Part shown: positions 27,515-37,066 of the stretch, in pieces
Numbering within the stretch: the stretch's first letter is position 1
How the letters are laid out: each line of letters opens with the position of its first letter
Assembly: GCF_001620265.1 (NCBI RefSeq)
Contig: NZ_CP012661.1
Span: 3,286,001 to 3,350,000 of the forward strand
Direction of reading: 5' to 3'
Origin: Frigidibacter mobilis
GTDB taxonomy: Bacteria > Pseudomonadota > Alphaproteobacteria > Rhodobacterales > Rhodobacteraceae
DNA length: 64,000 nt
Notes under the pieces: model-generated
What the model was told of the DNA's origin: nothing
What the model saw: only the letters and a program-made list of their open reading frames with translations
Databases searched by the model: none
Made by a program: the position numbers and the translations under genes

Positions 27515-28799
27515 TGTTCAAAGTTCTTTCATTGGGGACCATCCGGGTACGGGCCATCCGCCAGTACCATAGAAGCATACCGGCCATGTAGGGAACCGAG
27601 AGCCAGACCGAAGCGCCGATGGCCCAGCGGATGTCGTGCATAATCACGTGACCGAGCCAGAAACCGACCAGGAACACGGCAGTCTGAAGGCTGGCCACGC
27701 CCAGCATCGACCGCTGACGGCCGCCAAGGAGGTAAGAGGGGGCGACAGTGGCCAGCACCATCTGAAGCACCATATAGGGCGCAAAGATCACGGCCATCTC
27801 GCCTGCAGAGCGCCATTGCTCACCCAGGACCGCGGCAAAGAGCCAAGGGCCCAGCAGCATCAGCACCAGTGTGGCGAGCAGCCCGAGCCCCAGCAGCGGC
27901 AGGACAACAGATTTCAGTGCAGAGGTAAAACGCCCCGTCGCTCGCTGTTCCTCGGCGGCAGCCCGGAAGAAGACCTGGCTGAGCGAGCCTGACACAAGCG
28001 TCGAGGGCATCATCACCACCCGGAACATCATGAAATAGGCGCCTGCATCGGCGGTGGTGTAAAGTGCGGCAATCATCATCGCCATGACCCAGCGCGCCAG
28101 CTGGCTGATGAACACATGTGGCAGGTTCCACAGCGGCTGGTCGACATAGACAGCCGCCAGCCGGAGAGCGTGACGCCGTCCGCGCCGGGTGTGGAAGATG
28201 CTGCGCTGGCCACGGGTCCGCTCTGCCCTCAGAACCGGAAGGATCGAAAGCGCTGCGCCAAGGGTTTCACCGGCAATAAGTGCCCCGACTCCGCCCCAGA
28301 TGCTGTAAACCAGAACAATCTGGATCAGGAAGGCTGCTGCCGATTTGACGATCCGTGCAGTGGAGACAAGACCGTACTGCCCGTATCGCACTGCAAGAAA
28401 TGTCAGCGAGGTCTGCACCGAGACGAAGAAGCCCGCGATTGGCACAGCCATCCAATAGGCGCCCAGATTGGCATCGGTCAGGGCATCCAGCTGCGCGGCA
28501 AAGAGGCCGAACAGAGCCACCAGCAGGCCCGTCGCCAGAAGAGCTGTAACCTGCGCCAGCGACAGGGCGTGATGCGCGCGGGTGGGCGTGCGGCACAGCA
28601 TGATTGCCTGCTCGTAGCGGCCGGCCAGCGAGGCCCCAAGAACCTGCATCCCGAAGAAGAAAAGCGAAAACGCCCCGAAATCCTCGGGCGTGAAGAGACG
28701 CGACAGGATCGGGTAGGACAGGATGTTGATCGCCTGCGATACGACCACGCCAATTCCGACGATCGCGCCGCCGCGGAAGATTCCTCTGGGTTTCATCAC
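27507..28799 (-). CDS. wzx: polysaccharide repeat-unit flippase, Wzx-like (MATE/MVF fold)
   Basis: A 430-aa membrane protein with about 12 hydrophobic helices. The family opening is IFRGGAIVGIGVVVSQAINI, then the PILSRLFTPEDFGAFSLF motif typical of polysaccharide-biosynthesis flippases. It moves lipid-linked repeat units across the inner membrane for Wzy-dependent polymerisation. It overlaps the pyruvyltransferase gene and the glycosyltransferase gene, so it belongs to the same operon. Confidence 0.88.
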   Translation of the reverse strand: MMKPRGIFRGGAIVGIGVVVSQAINILSYPILSRLFTPEDFGAFSLFFFGMQVLGASLAGRYEQAIMLCRTPTRAHHALSLAQVTALLATGLLVALFGLFAAQLDALTDANLGAYWMAVPIAGFFVSVQTSLTFLAVRYGQYGLVSTARIVKSAAAFLIQIVLVYSIWGGVGALIAGETLGAALSILPVLRAERTRGQRSIFHTRRGRRHALRLAAVYVDQPLWNLPHVFISQLARWVMAMMIAALYTTADAGAYFMMFRVVMMPSTLVSGSLSQVFFRAAAEEQRATGRFTSALKSVVLPLLGLGLLATLVLMLLGPWLFAAVLGEQWRSAGEMAVIFAPYMVLQMVLATVAPSYLLGGRQRSMLGVASLQTAVFLVGFWLGHVIMHDIRWAIGASVWLSVPYMAGMLLWYWRMARTRMVPNERTLNNE

Positions 28800-29869
28800 G
28801 CGGCCCGGCCTGTTCCGAACAGCGCATCAAACCCCTGCCGCAGGCTTGCGGAGTTGGCCTGGAACGCCTGTTCAACGGCATCCACATATAGAGAGCGCTG
28901 CGTCATGACCCCGGCCAGCGCATCTGCACTTGCCCCCGGCGCCAGCGCATCCGACACAAGCAGGCCAGCCAGCCCTGCATGTTCAAAGACGCCGCGAACC
29001 TTGCGCTCGCTGTCCCTCAGCATCGGCATCGGCAGCGCCCCGCGGGAAGCAGCCAGCAAGAGCCCGTGCAGGCGGTTTGACACGATGACGGCCACGCCTT
29101 CGTAGGCTTGCAGTGTAGGGGTCAACCGGCCCTCGCTACTTCCCGGAAGTTCGAGCAGGCCTGCCCCGGTGTGTTCGGCCAGGGCGCGGTTGAAGCTCTC
29201 GTCACGCGCCACCTGCCAGCCGAAGACCGGCTCCAGCCCAAGGTCGCGGGATCTGGCGACCATTGCAGCCAACTGGGCGACGAAAGCTGTGCTGTCCGCA
29301 TCGGTCTCGCGGAACATGAACAGCGCCTTGGTCGCGCCGTCCGGGCGCCGGTAGTCCAGCAGGAAGGCCAGGTCGGGCAGCAGGCGGGTCTTGATGCCGG
29401 CCGCTTCGAGGGTCTGCAGCGAATACTCGTCACGGACCGTGACCCGGCCGGCCTTGCCGGCGGCACGGGCCAGCCAGCCCTTGTCTGCATCGGCCAGCTT
29501 CAGCCGCGACGCGCCAACCTGCGCGATCTGCAGGAATGGCAGCCGGGTCAGCACGGACATCATCTTGCTGCGTCTGGAGTTGGGCTTGATCGTCGTGACA
29601 TCCCCGCAAGACAGCAGCATAATATTGCCGGGCGGCAACAGGCAACCCATCACAAAGTCCCGCATGTAGCGCTTGCGGTCCGCGATGAACCGCACATCTC
29701 CGCCTCCGCCACCCACGGCTGCCGCAATATTGGCGCGGTACCAGTCCGGCGCCTTGCCGGTCAAGATGCGCAGCGCCTGGCGGCGGGCAAGCTCACGCAG
29801 CAGCAGGCCATTGATGACCTCGTCCCCGAGATTTTCGAATTGGGTGTCGAGCGAAAAGTAGACTGCCAT
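28796..29869 (-). CDS. polysaccharide pyruvyl transferase family protein
   Basis: A 357-aa protein with the family's N-terminal pattern (FENLGDEVINGLLLRELARR), a glycine-rich AAVGGGGGDVRF segment and the C-terminal VIVSNRLHGLLLAASRGALP, which corresponds to the SxRxH region conserved in CsaB/WcaK proteins. These enzymes add ketal pyruvate to sugars and so put negative charge on the polymer. First gene of the minus-strand wzx-wzy operon. Confidence 0.85.
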   Translation of the reverse strand: MAVYFSLDTQFENLGDEVINGLLLRELARRQALRILTGKAPDWYRANIAAAVGGGGGDVRFIADRKRYMRDFVMGCLLPPGNIMLLSCGDVTTIKPNSRRSKMMSVLTRLPFLQIAQVGASRLKLADADKGWLARAAGKAGRVTVRDEYSLQTLEAAGIKTRLLPDLAFLLDYRRPDGATKALFMFRETDADSTAFVAQLAAMVARSRDLGLEPVFGWQVARDESFNRALAEHTGAGLLELPGSSEGRLTPTLQAYEGVAVIVSNRLHGLLLAASRGALPMPMLRDSERKVRGVFEHAGLAGLLVSDALAPGASADALAGVMTQRSLYVDAVEQAFQANSASLRQGFDALFGTGRAA

Positions 29870-30018
29870 GTTTCAGATCTTCTGGGTCGTGCCGCGCCGG
29901 GGGGCCCGATCAAGCGGGCCGGGAACCTGCCAGCGAAACAAATGAGAGGGGTATGTCGACGTCGATTGCGGTGTGGTGCGTGTCTGGAAAGATGCGGCCT
30001 GCGCAAGACAACGACATG

Positions 30019-32061
30019 TCAGGACGGGCCGGACATGGCCCGCAGGTGGGCCAGGAGGTCATCGTAGAACAGGTCATAGGCCGCCGGCGACAAGTGGACC
30101 TTGTCGAGGTAGTACACCTCGGATGCGGTTCTGGTCCGGCAAGTCAGCGCGTCGTCGCAGAACCAGTGGTTCACGGGTATGTAGGACAGAAGTGACGAAC
30201 CGTCGAACAGAGCCTGTAGATGTGCATCGAGGGCGTGGTCGAACCGTGTCTCGACATTCGAATCCACGGTCAGGAACTCGGAGTACAGGGCCTTGTTGAA
30301 CCATTGCGGGTTCATCGACTGCGCGGCTTGGATAGGCAGGGTGGGGTTGCCCCCCAACAGCACGACGCGCCCGCCGTGGTCTCGGACACGCTGGGAGAAA
30401 TTGGTCAGCGCGGCATCGTAACTGTCCAGCACCGGCATGTTTCCACCTGCGTAGCTGACATATTGATCCTTGGCCAGATAGAGGCGCAGCACAAGGATAT
30501 CGCCCGGCCTGACCGCCGCGACGACAGCATCAATGATCCGGTCATAGTCGTGTTCGCGGCAGGATTCTGCCGGCATGCCCGCGATATCGGAGGGACGCAG
30601 CGGGAAGGGACAGTTATATCCGAACAGCACGCCGAACTGCAGCCCGAGCGCATCTGCCGCCAGGGCAAGATGTTCCACCGACCGGCTGGCGAAACTGTCC
30701 CCCAGCAGAACCAGCTTCTGCCGCGTGCTGTCAGAGTGCAAGCATCCCGCGAGGAAGGCCTCGGTGATCTCTGGCTTTGGCCCCTTCTTCGCGCCGCTCA
30801 GAAGGTTCGGGGTCAGGTTGCAGGCATCCGCAAAACGCCTCGTGGTGATGGCAAACTCGCCATCCTCGGGAAACAGGGCGCTGGCCGTAGTCTGACCCGC
30901 AACCTTAGGTTCGCCAAGATACAAATCACCCTTCAACGGCAGGTAAAGCACCGCCACGCAGCAGGCAGCAAGGCTGGCCGCGCCCAGACCGATCAGCACG
31001 GTGCCGGCATTCCACTTGCTCCAGCTTGTCTTGCGCAGCGGCGTCTCGACCAGATGATACGAGACTGCGCCCAGCGCAAAGATCGCAGCCAGTTGCAGCG
31101 GTGCGGTCGCCAGAGTGATGCCGGTAGTCCAGCGGCCCAGCACAAGAACAGGCCAGTGCCAGAGGTAGAGAGAATAAGACGCCAGCCCGATCCAGACCGC
31201 GACCGGGTTCGACAGCAATGCAAAGACCGGGCGGCTGGTGCTGGCCATCGCCAGCAGCGCGACCGTGGCGAGCACGCTGAGCGGGGTGGTCCAGAACGCG
31301 GCGTGCTCGGGGATCAGGAAACAGGCCACCAGCAGCACGACCGCAAGCGGCGCAAGCACCGGCCCGCTGCGCCGCCGCCAGGGCGCGGTGCTTTGCTGAT
31401 CGGTAGCAAGGCAGAGCATACAGCCCGCGCCAAGCTCCCAAAGGCGAGTGGGCATCAGGAAAAAGGCGGCCGAGGGGTTTGTCTGCGACAGCCACTGAAA
31501 CAGCACAAGCGTCACGCAAGACAACAGCGCCATCGCAGCAAAGACCCGGCGCCGGGCCGTGTCGGCACTCGCGCCCCGCGTCAGCAGCCAGAACAGCACC
31601 GGGTAGAGAAGGTAATACTGCTCCTCTACGCCCAGCGACCACGTATGCGTAAAGATGTTGAATTCGGTATCGGCGGCAAAATAGTCAGTGGCCGAAAACA
31701 ACAGCAGCATATTGGACAGGCCGAACAACCCCGCCATGCCCGTCAGAAGTGACATGCGCGGCGCGGGATCCACCATAGAGATGACTGCGCTGCAAACCAC
31801 GACCAGCAGGATCAGCGCCGGCATCAGGCGCCTGATCCGCTTCTGGTAGAAACGCAGCAAAAACGCCCCAAGCGGAAGCGGGCCGGATTTCATCAGCGAC
31901 ATCGTGATGACATATCCCGAGATCACGAAGAAAACGTCCACGCCCAGAAACCCACCCGGAAGAAGGCTGGTGTCCATGTGGAAGATGATGACCGCAATAA
32001 CGGCAAGGGCGCGCAGACCAGTGATGTCATCGCGTATCTGGTGGGGCTCGGCAGTCGTCAT
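30019..32061 (-). CDS. membrane O-acyltransferase (OafA/YrhL type) with C-terminal SGNH domain
   Basis: A 680-aa two-domain protein. Residues 1-370 form about ten membrane helices of the acyltransferase-3 family with the hallmark IRDDITGLRALAVIAVIIFH, DVFFVISGYVIT and GVEEQYYLLYPVLFW. The C-terminal 300 residues are a periplasmic SGNH-like domain with LVLLGDSFASRS and the catalytic-type DKVHLSPAAYD. It would O-acetylate surface polysaccharide. The ATG at 32061 has a GAGGAAG site; the longer frame adds only arginine-rich residues. The gene stands alone between the pyruvyltransferase and sulfotransferase genes. Confidence 0.9.
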   Translation of the reverse strand: MTTAEPHQIRDDITGLRALAVIAVIIFHMDTSLLPGGFLGVDVFFVISGYVITMSLMKSGPLPLGAFLLRFYQKRIRRLMPALILLVVVCSAVISMVDPAPRMSLLTGMAGLFGLSNMLLLFSATDYFAADTEFNIFTHTWSLGVEEQYYLLYPVLFWLLTRGASADTARRRVFAAMALLSCVTLVLFQWLSQTNPSAAFFLMPTRLWELGAGCMLCLATDQQSTAPWRRRSGPVLAPLAVVLLVACFLIPEHAAFWTTPLSVLATVALLAMASTSRPVFALLSNPVAVWIGLASYSLYLWHWPVLVLGRWTTGITLATAPLQLAAIFALGAVSYHLVETPLRKTSWSKWNAGTVLIGLGAASLAACCVAVLYLPLKGDLYLGEPKVAGQTTASALFPEDGEFAITTRRFADACNLTPNLLSGAKKGPKPEITEAFLAGCLHSDSTRQKLVLLGDSFASRSVEHLALAADALGLQFGVLFGYNCPFPLRPSDIAGMPAESCREHDYDRIIDAVVAAVRPGDILVLRLYLAKDQYVSYAGGNMPVLDSYDAALTNFSQRVRDHGGRVVLLGGNPTLPIQAAQSMNPQWFNKALYSEFLTVDSNVETRFDHALDAHLQALFDGSSLLSYIPVNHWFCDDALTCRTRTASEVYYLDKVHLSPAAYDLFYDDLLAHLRAMSGPS

Positions 32062-32161
32062 GTCCACTTCCTCAGGTCTCTGACACGCAGACCCGCGCCG
32101 CACGACCGCAGCCCGGACCGGTAACTCTGCACGCGGAACGCCATTCCGTGTCCACCGGCTT

Positions 32162-32995
32162 TCAGGATGCGAGCCAGGGGCCCAGACGCTCCTCGCACAG
32201 CGCCAGGTTGGCGGGGCTCATTTCCTTGCGCCAGCGCCCGATGCCACCCCGGTTGAAGGTATGGGACCGTGCCGGATTGATCGCGTCCACCAGCATCTCC
32301 GCAGAGGGTAGCGAGCCAGGGGCGCGGGCGGTCGCCTTGTAGACATCAAGGATGCGCTGGCACTGCCCGAGTTGCGTCTGGGGATCGACAAGTTCCTCAT
32401 AGCGCAGGCTCAGGCAACTGTCCGAAGTTAGCCAGCCCATATAGGACCCGATACGTTCTTCGGCCCCGGGATAGTTTCCGCCATTTCCGGTGATCGCAAA
32501 GCGGACCTGGGTTTCCGCGTCAGGCAGCGCCGCAAAGGCTTTGTGCATGGCATGCCAACGGTTCATCTTCGCCAGGTAATGGGCCTCGGACAGCAAAACG
32601 TCGCGCGGATCGCGCCAGATGAACAGGTGAATCGCGTTGATCTTCCGCAGCGCAGCTTCTGTCTCTGGCGTGTAGTAGAGATGCGTGCCAAGCACCTCGC
32701 CCGGAACAATGGCGGCAATCTTGCGATCAATCTCGCCCTGACTGCGCATCCGTAGTGTCATAGAGGGGGTTTGCGCGATAAACGATCCGAAGTAGCGACG
32801 ATCGGGAAGCTCCTGCGCAATCTGCATCAGGAGATGGGTCCCGCTCTTGGGGAGCGAATTCACGATAATCGGCGGGCGGGCCCTGTAATCTTCCTCTTTT
32901 GCCGAGAGGTGGGCGGCCAGCCGCGGAACCCGATTTGCGAAGGCCTTGGCCTTGCGCACCGGGGCACTTTGCAAGAGCTTTCCAAACTTGCTCAT
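32162..32995 (-). CDS. PAPS-dependent sulfotransferase
   Basis: A 277-aa cytosolic sulfotransferase. The 5'-phosphosulfate loop IIVNSLPKSGTHLLMQ and the 3'-phosphate-binding IFLWRDPRD-type segment (HLFIWRDPRDVLLSEAHY) are both visible, with LSLRYEELVDP and the distal HTFNRGGIGRWRKEMSP (a RKGxxGxWK-type loop). It would sulfate a sugar of the capsule repeat or a glycolipid. It lies 2 bp from fcl and is probably co-transcribed with it. Confidence 0.88.
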   Translation of the reverse strand: MSKFGKLLQSAPVRKAKAFANRVPRLAAHLSAKEEDYRARPPIIVNSLPKSGTHLLMQIAQELPDRRYFGSFIAQTPSMTLRMRSQGEIDRKIAAIVPGEVLGTHLYYTPETEAALRKINAIHLFIWRDPRDVLLSEAHYLAKMNRWHAMHKAFAALPDAETQVRFAITGNGGNYPGAEERIGSYMGWLTSDSCLSLRYEELVDPQTQLGQCQRILDVYKATARAPGSLPSAEMLVDAINPARSHTFNRGGIGRWRKEMSPANLALCEERLGPWLAS

Positions 32996-32997
32996 AG

Positions 32998-33939
32998 TCA
33001 GACCGTCTCCATCTGAGAAAGCCAGTTGGCATAGGTGTGGGTCAGACCGTCGCGCAGGTCACGAGCCTTGTTCCACCCCATGCCATGTAGCCGCGAGCTG
33101 TCCATGAGTTTGCGCGGCGTGCCGTCCGGCTTTGTGCTGTCAAAGACCAGCTCCGCCTTGTAGCCCACCACATCGGCAATCGTTTCTGCCAACTCGCGGA
33201 TCGTCACCTCGCTGCCCGAGCCGACATTGACATGGTCATAGCCCGAATAGTCCTTGAGTAGGAACACCAGCGCGTCGGCAAGATCATCGCAATGCAGGAA
33301 CTCGCGCAGCGGCGTACCCGACCCCCAAAGCGTGACCGTGCTTGCGCCAGAGAGCTTCGCCTCATGGAACTTGCGCAGCAGCGCCGGCAGAACGTGGCTG
33401 GTGTTCAGATCGTAATTGTCGCCCGGCCCGTAAAGGTTGGTCGGCATCGCCGAGATCCAGTCGCGCCCGTATTGGGTGCGATAAGCCTGGGTCAGCTTAA
33501 TGCCTGCGATCTTGGCGATGGCATACCACTCGTTGGTGGGCTCCAGCGGGCCAGTCAGCAAGCTGTCCTCGGGGATCGGCTGCGGGGCCAGCTTGGGATA
33601 GATGCAGGACGAGCCAAGGAACAGCAGCCGCTCCACATCCGCCTCATGTGCGGCGTGGATGATGTTCGCTTCGATCATCAGGTTGTCGTACAGAAAATCG
33701 ACAGGCCGGGTGCTGTTGGCATGAATGCCGCCAACCTTGGCTGCCGCCAGCACTATCGCATCGGGCCTGGTCGCCGCCATCCAGTCATGCACGGCGCGCT
33801 GATCGACCAGATCGACGACGTCGCGCCCGGCCGTAATCACTTCGCATTCCTCGGAGGCGAGGCGACGCACGACAGCGCCGCCCACCATTCCACGATGCCC
33901 GGCAACCCAGATACGTTTCCCAGTGAGATCATAGCTCAT
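32998..33939 (-). CDS. fcl: GDP-L-fucose synthase
   Basis: The epimerase-reductase that turns GDP-4-keto-6-deoxymannose into GDP-L-fucose. The 313-aa short-chain dehydrogenase has the nucleotide motif [17 protein letters not shown], the fcl-typical [15 protein letters not shown], the catalytic [11 protein letters not shown] (Tyr and Lys) and [13 protein letters not shown]. The ATG at 33939 matches the family start. It follows gmd, its pathway partner. Confidence 0.94.
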   Translation of the reverse strand: MSYDLTGKRIWVAGHRGMVGGAVVRRLASEECEVITAGRDVVDLVDQRAVHDWMAATRPDAIVLAAAKVGGIHANSTRPVDFLYDNLMIEANIIHAAHEADVERLLFLGSSCIYPKLAPQPIPEDSLLTGPLEPTNEWYAIAKIAGIKLTQAYRTQYGRDWISAMPTNLYGPGDNYDLNTSHVLPALLRKFHEAKLSGASTVTLWGSGTPLREFLHCDDLADALVFLLKDYSGYDHVNVGSGSEVTIRELAETIADVVGYKAELVFDSTKPDGTPRKLMDSSRLHGMGWNKARDLRDGLTHTYANWLSQMETV

Positions 33940-33999
33940 GGAGAGTTCCCTTCGCTTATCTTGTCTGCCCGGCGGCAAGATGTGGGCAAGGCGCCGGCG

Positions 34000-35115
34000 T
34001 CATTCCACACTCACCGGCAATTCAAGTCCGTGGCTCTTCAGCAAGGCGTGGCGGCGGGCGGATTTATGATCCGCCTCGACCATTTCGCGGCACATCTCGC
34101 GTGCGGTGATCTCGGGCACCCAGCCCAGCTTTTGCTTGGCCTTGCTCGGGTCGCCCAGCAAGGTTTCCACCTCGGCAGGCCGGAAATAGCGCGGGTCGAT
34201 CCGCATGATAACGTCGCCAACCTTCACATTGGGCGCGAGGTCGCCCTCGACCGCGGTGACCGTGGCGATCTCCTCCACGGCACTCCCCGTGAATTCCAGC
34301 GTGATGCCCAGATCGGACGCCGCCCAAGCGATGAACTCGCGCACAGAATACTGCACCCCCGTGGCGATGACATAATCCTCGGGCGTGTCCTGCTGCAGCA
34401 TCATCCACTGCATGCGGACATAGTCCTTGGCATGGCCCCAGTCGCGCAAGCTGTCGATGTTGCCCATGTAGAGGCAGGGCTCCAGCCCCATCGCAATGTT
34501 GGCCAAGCCGCGGGTGATCTTGCGCGTCACGAAAGTCTCGCCGCGGCGGGGGGATTCGTGGTTGAAGAGGATCCCGTTGCAGGCAAACATGCCATAGGCC
34601 TCGCGGTAGTTCACCGCGATCCAGTAGGCATACATCTTGGCGACCGCGTAGGGCGAGCGCGGGTGGAAGGGCGTCGTCTCGCGCTGCGGGATTTCCTGCA
34701 CGAGGCCGTAAAGCTCGGAGGTCGAGGCCTGGTAGAAGCGGGTCTTCTTCTCCAGACCCAGGAAGCGTATCGCCTCCAGCAGCCGCAGCGTGCCCATCGC
34801 ATCGACATCGGCGGTGTATTCGGGCGCTTCGAAGCTGACGGCGACATGCGATTGTGCGCCGAGGTTGTAGACCTCGTCGGGTTCGACATCGCGCAGGATC
34901 CGCGTCAGGTTCGACGAGTCGGTCAGATCGCCGTAGTGCAGCTTCAGCCGGGCGTTGTCGACATGCGGATCCTCATAGAGGTGATCGACCCGCTGGGTGT
35001 TGAACAGCGAGGCGCGGCGCTTGATGCCATGAACCTCATAACCCTTTTCGAGCAGCAACTCGGTCAGGTAAGAGCCGTCCTGGCCGGTGATGCCGGTAAT
35101 CAGAGCCTTTTTCAT
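34000..35115 (-). CDS. gmd: GDP-mannose 4,6-dehydratase
   Basis: The first committed step from GDP-mannose to GDP-fucose. The 371-aa enzyme starts [20 protein letters not shown]. It has [46 protein letters not shown], the catalytic [11 protein letters not shown] and INYREAYG-like [20 protein letters not shown], then [10 protein letters not shown]. Its start overlaps the wcaI stop by 4 bp. Confidence 0.96.
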   Translation of the reverse strand: MKKALITGITGQDGSYLTELLLEKGYEVHGIKRRASLFNTQRVDHLYEDPHVDNARLKLHYGDLTDSSNLTRILRDVEPDEVYNLGAQSHVAVSFEAPEYTADVDAMGTLRLLEAIRFLGLEKKTRFYQASTSELYGLVQEIPQRETTPFHPRSPYAVAKMYAYWIAVNYREAYGMFACNGILFNHESPRRGETFVTRKITRGLANIAMGLEPCLYMGNIDSLRDWGHAKDYVRMQWMMLQQDTPEDYVIATGVQYSVREFIAWAASDLGITLEFTGSAVEEIATVTAVEGDLAPNVKVGDVIMRIDPRYFRPAEVETLLGDPSKAKQKLGWVPEITAREMCREMVEADHKSARRHALLKSHGLELPVSVE

Positions 35116-36398
35116 CTGTGGTCCTTCAGTCCCTCTGATGCCGCTACGGGCGTTTGGTCTTTCGTTCGAATCAGGTGCTGGATTTCGGCCTCGAACCGGG
35201 CGAAGATAGCGGCACTGTCCCAGCGTTCATAGGCGCGGGCGCGGGCCGCAGCGCCGTAGGTTGCGCAAAGCGCGGGCTCGTCAATCAGCGCCTCGATCGC
35301 CGCGGCCAGCGCCACGGCATCGCCTGGCCGGGTTACCGCGCCACAGCCCTCGACCTCGCCAGCAAGTGCAGTGCCGGGCTCGGCCGTGGCGATCACCGGG
35401 CGCCCTGATGCCAGCATGTTTGTCAGCTTCGAAGGCAGCACCAGGTCCGCCGCCCCGGCAATCTGAGGCAAGAGGTGGACCGTAGCCATTCCCAGCGTAT
35501 CGGAGAATCTCTCCAGCGGCTGCAGCGGGAAAAAGCGGATATTGTCGAGCCCCTCTGACAGTTGCGTCAGTTCGGCCTTGAACGACCCGTCCCCGCAAAT
35601 GGCAAAGGTCAGGTCTTGGCGATGCGCGAGCAGCCGTGCCACCTGCGGGATAATCTCCAGCCCCTGCTTGTTGGCAAGATTGCCCGAGTAAAGCGCCACG
35701 TGCGGTGTGGTGATCCCGAGTTCCTCGCACATGGGCGAGCGCCCGGTCATCGGCGTGACCTTTGCCAAATTCGCCCAGTTTCGCAGTTCAAACACCTTGC
35801 TGGCGGCAACGCCTTTCTCGGCAAGCTTGGCAAGCATCGGACCCGAGATCGACGAGATGCGGTCAAATCGCTTCAGGACCCAGGCTTCAAAGCCCTTGGC
35901 GGTACGGCCAACGCGGCTGTCTTCCTTTAGAAGCCCCGTGGCGAAGGCCGCCTCGACCTCGTAATCTTGGATATGCAGCCAGGTCTTCGCGCCAGAAATG
36001 CGCGCAGCAGGAATCCCTGCCAGCGCCGACATCATCGAGGGCGCGATCACCATCACCAGATCCGGCCGCTTGGTCAACGCGGCCCACAGCGCGCGGGGCA
36101 GCGCTGTCAAGGCGAAGCTCAGATGATGCAGGATACGCCGCGCGCCGGTCGGATTCGTCGGGACGTAGAGCGGGCAATGAGTGACCTGCAGCTTCGGCAG
36201 ATCAGAACGCGGCCGTTCGCTGCGATACGTGAACCGCGGCCAACCCGCCATCACCTTCCATGCCGGGAAATAGGGCTGAGCGGTAATCACCCGCACGTCA
36301 TGCCCGGCCTCGGCCAGCATTTCGGCAAGGCCGGTGGTGTACACGGCCGTCGAAATGATTTCAGGCGCGTAGTTGATGCCAAGGATCAGGATACGCAT
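35112..36398 (-). CDS. wcaI: WcaI-like colanic-acid-type glycosyltransferase (GT4)
   Basis: A 428-aa GT-B enzyme with the WcaI N-terminus [20 protein letters not shown] and the run [15 protein letters not shown], the middle [16 protein letters not shown], and the donor-binding half with [19 protein letters not shown] and [22 protein letters not shown]. In E. coli WcaI adds fucose in colanic acid synthesis, and here it is first in an operon with gmd and fcl. The ATG at 36398 (GGAG site) is preferred to an upstream in-frame ATG at 36425. Confidence 0.88.
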   Translation of the reverse strand: MRILILGINYAPEIISTAVYTTGLAEMLAEAGHDVRVITAQPYFPAWKVMAGWPRFTYRSERPRSDLPKLQVTHCPLYVPTNPTGARRILHHLSFALTALPRALWAALTKRPDLVMVIAPSMMSALAGIPAARISGAKTWLHIQDYEVEAAFATGLLKEDSRVGRTAKGFEAWVLKRFDRISSISGPMLAKLAEKGVAASKVFELRNWANLAKVTPMTGRSPMCEELGITTPHVALYSGNLANKQGLEIIPQVARLLAHRQDLTFAICGDGSFKAELTQLSEGLDNIRFFPLQPLERFSDTLGMATVHLLPQIAGAADLVLPSKLTNMLASGRPVIATAEPGTALAGEVEGCGAVTRPGDAVALAAAIEALIDEPALCATYGAAARARAYERWDSAAIFARFEAEIQHLIRTKDQTPVAASEGLKDHR

Positions 36399-37066
36399 GT
36401 CGGACTCCGTTACAGCGCTGAACACGAGCGAACTGCCGGGCCGTGCCGCGACCGCCGCAAGATGCCAGGTAGGAAATCTGCTTTGCCCATAAACTCTCCT
36501 GAAACGGGTGCGCCCCGTGGCCCTGCGTAATCCAGGAAAGTCTCAATAATACGACTGCTCGGCAACTGAACCTTTGTTATGGCGGGATCGCGGCTAGCGC
36601 AACCCCGGTTCCCGGAGAGGCAGCGGCTGCGGGAGGTCTACGGGTGCTGCTTGTGCAGAAATCCGCCGGTTCGTTCAGAAAGCAGGCGGATAATAGTTGG
36701 CCCGCACCCGGCGGGATCAGCTCAGGATTTGAGCAGGACATCCATATTTCCTTGTCTAGGCAATGTGATGCCTCATCGCCTTCGAAACGGGCGGATCACC
36801 TGGAATCTGGAGAGCCCAATGCTGCAACTGCACAATACAACCACGCCGACCGCCGCAACTGCTCGGAGCCAATGCCGAGATCCGGCGCCCACACCAGCCG
36901 GATTTCGCTCCAGTAACACCCCCCGGTCCAGAGGGCTTCGCAGCAGCCCAAAGGGCAGAGCCTGCTACCCTTTGGCACGAACGACTGCGACAGGCTCCCG
37001 CCAGCCTCCCGCAGGATTTCAAGCCGCCATCGACCGGACCAAGGCCTGCCTCCGCTACGCAGCCTC
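36399..37066. other. intergenic region between wcaI and manB
   Basis: About 670 bp in which I find no supportable gene on either strand. It must carry the promoter for wcaI-gmd-fcl. The half near 36960-37066 has a higher content of short direct and inverted GC words, and may be the decayed tail of a gene. No tRNA, IS end or CRISPR-like repeat was seen. Confidence 0.4.

Noticed and set aside
33292..35232. 646-codon open frame on the plus strand over fcl and gmd
   Set aside because: Antisense to two well-conserved enzymes; no domain, no ribosome site, His/Arg/Gly-rich composition.
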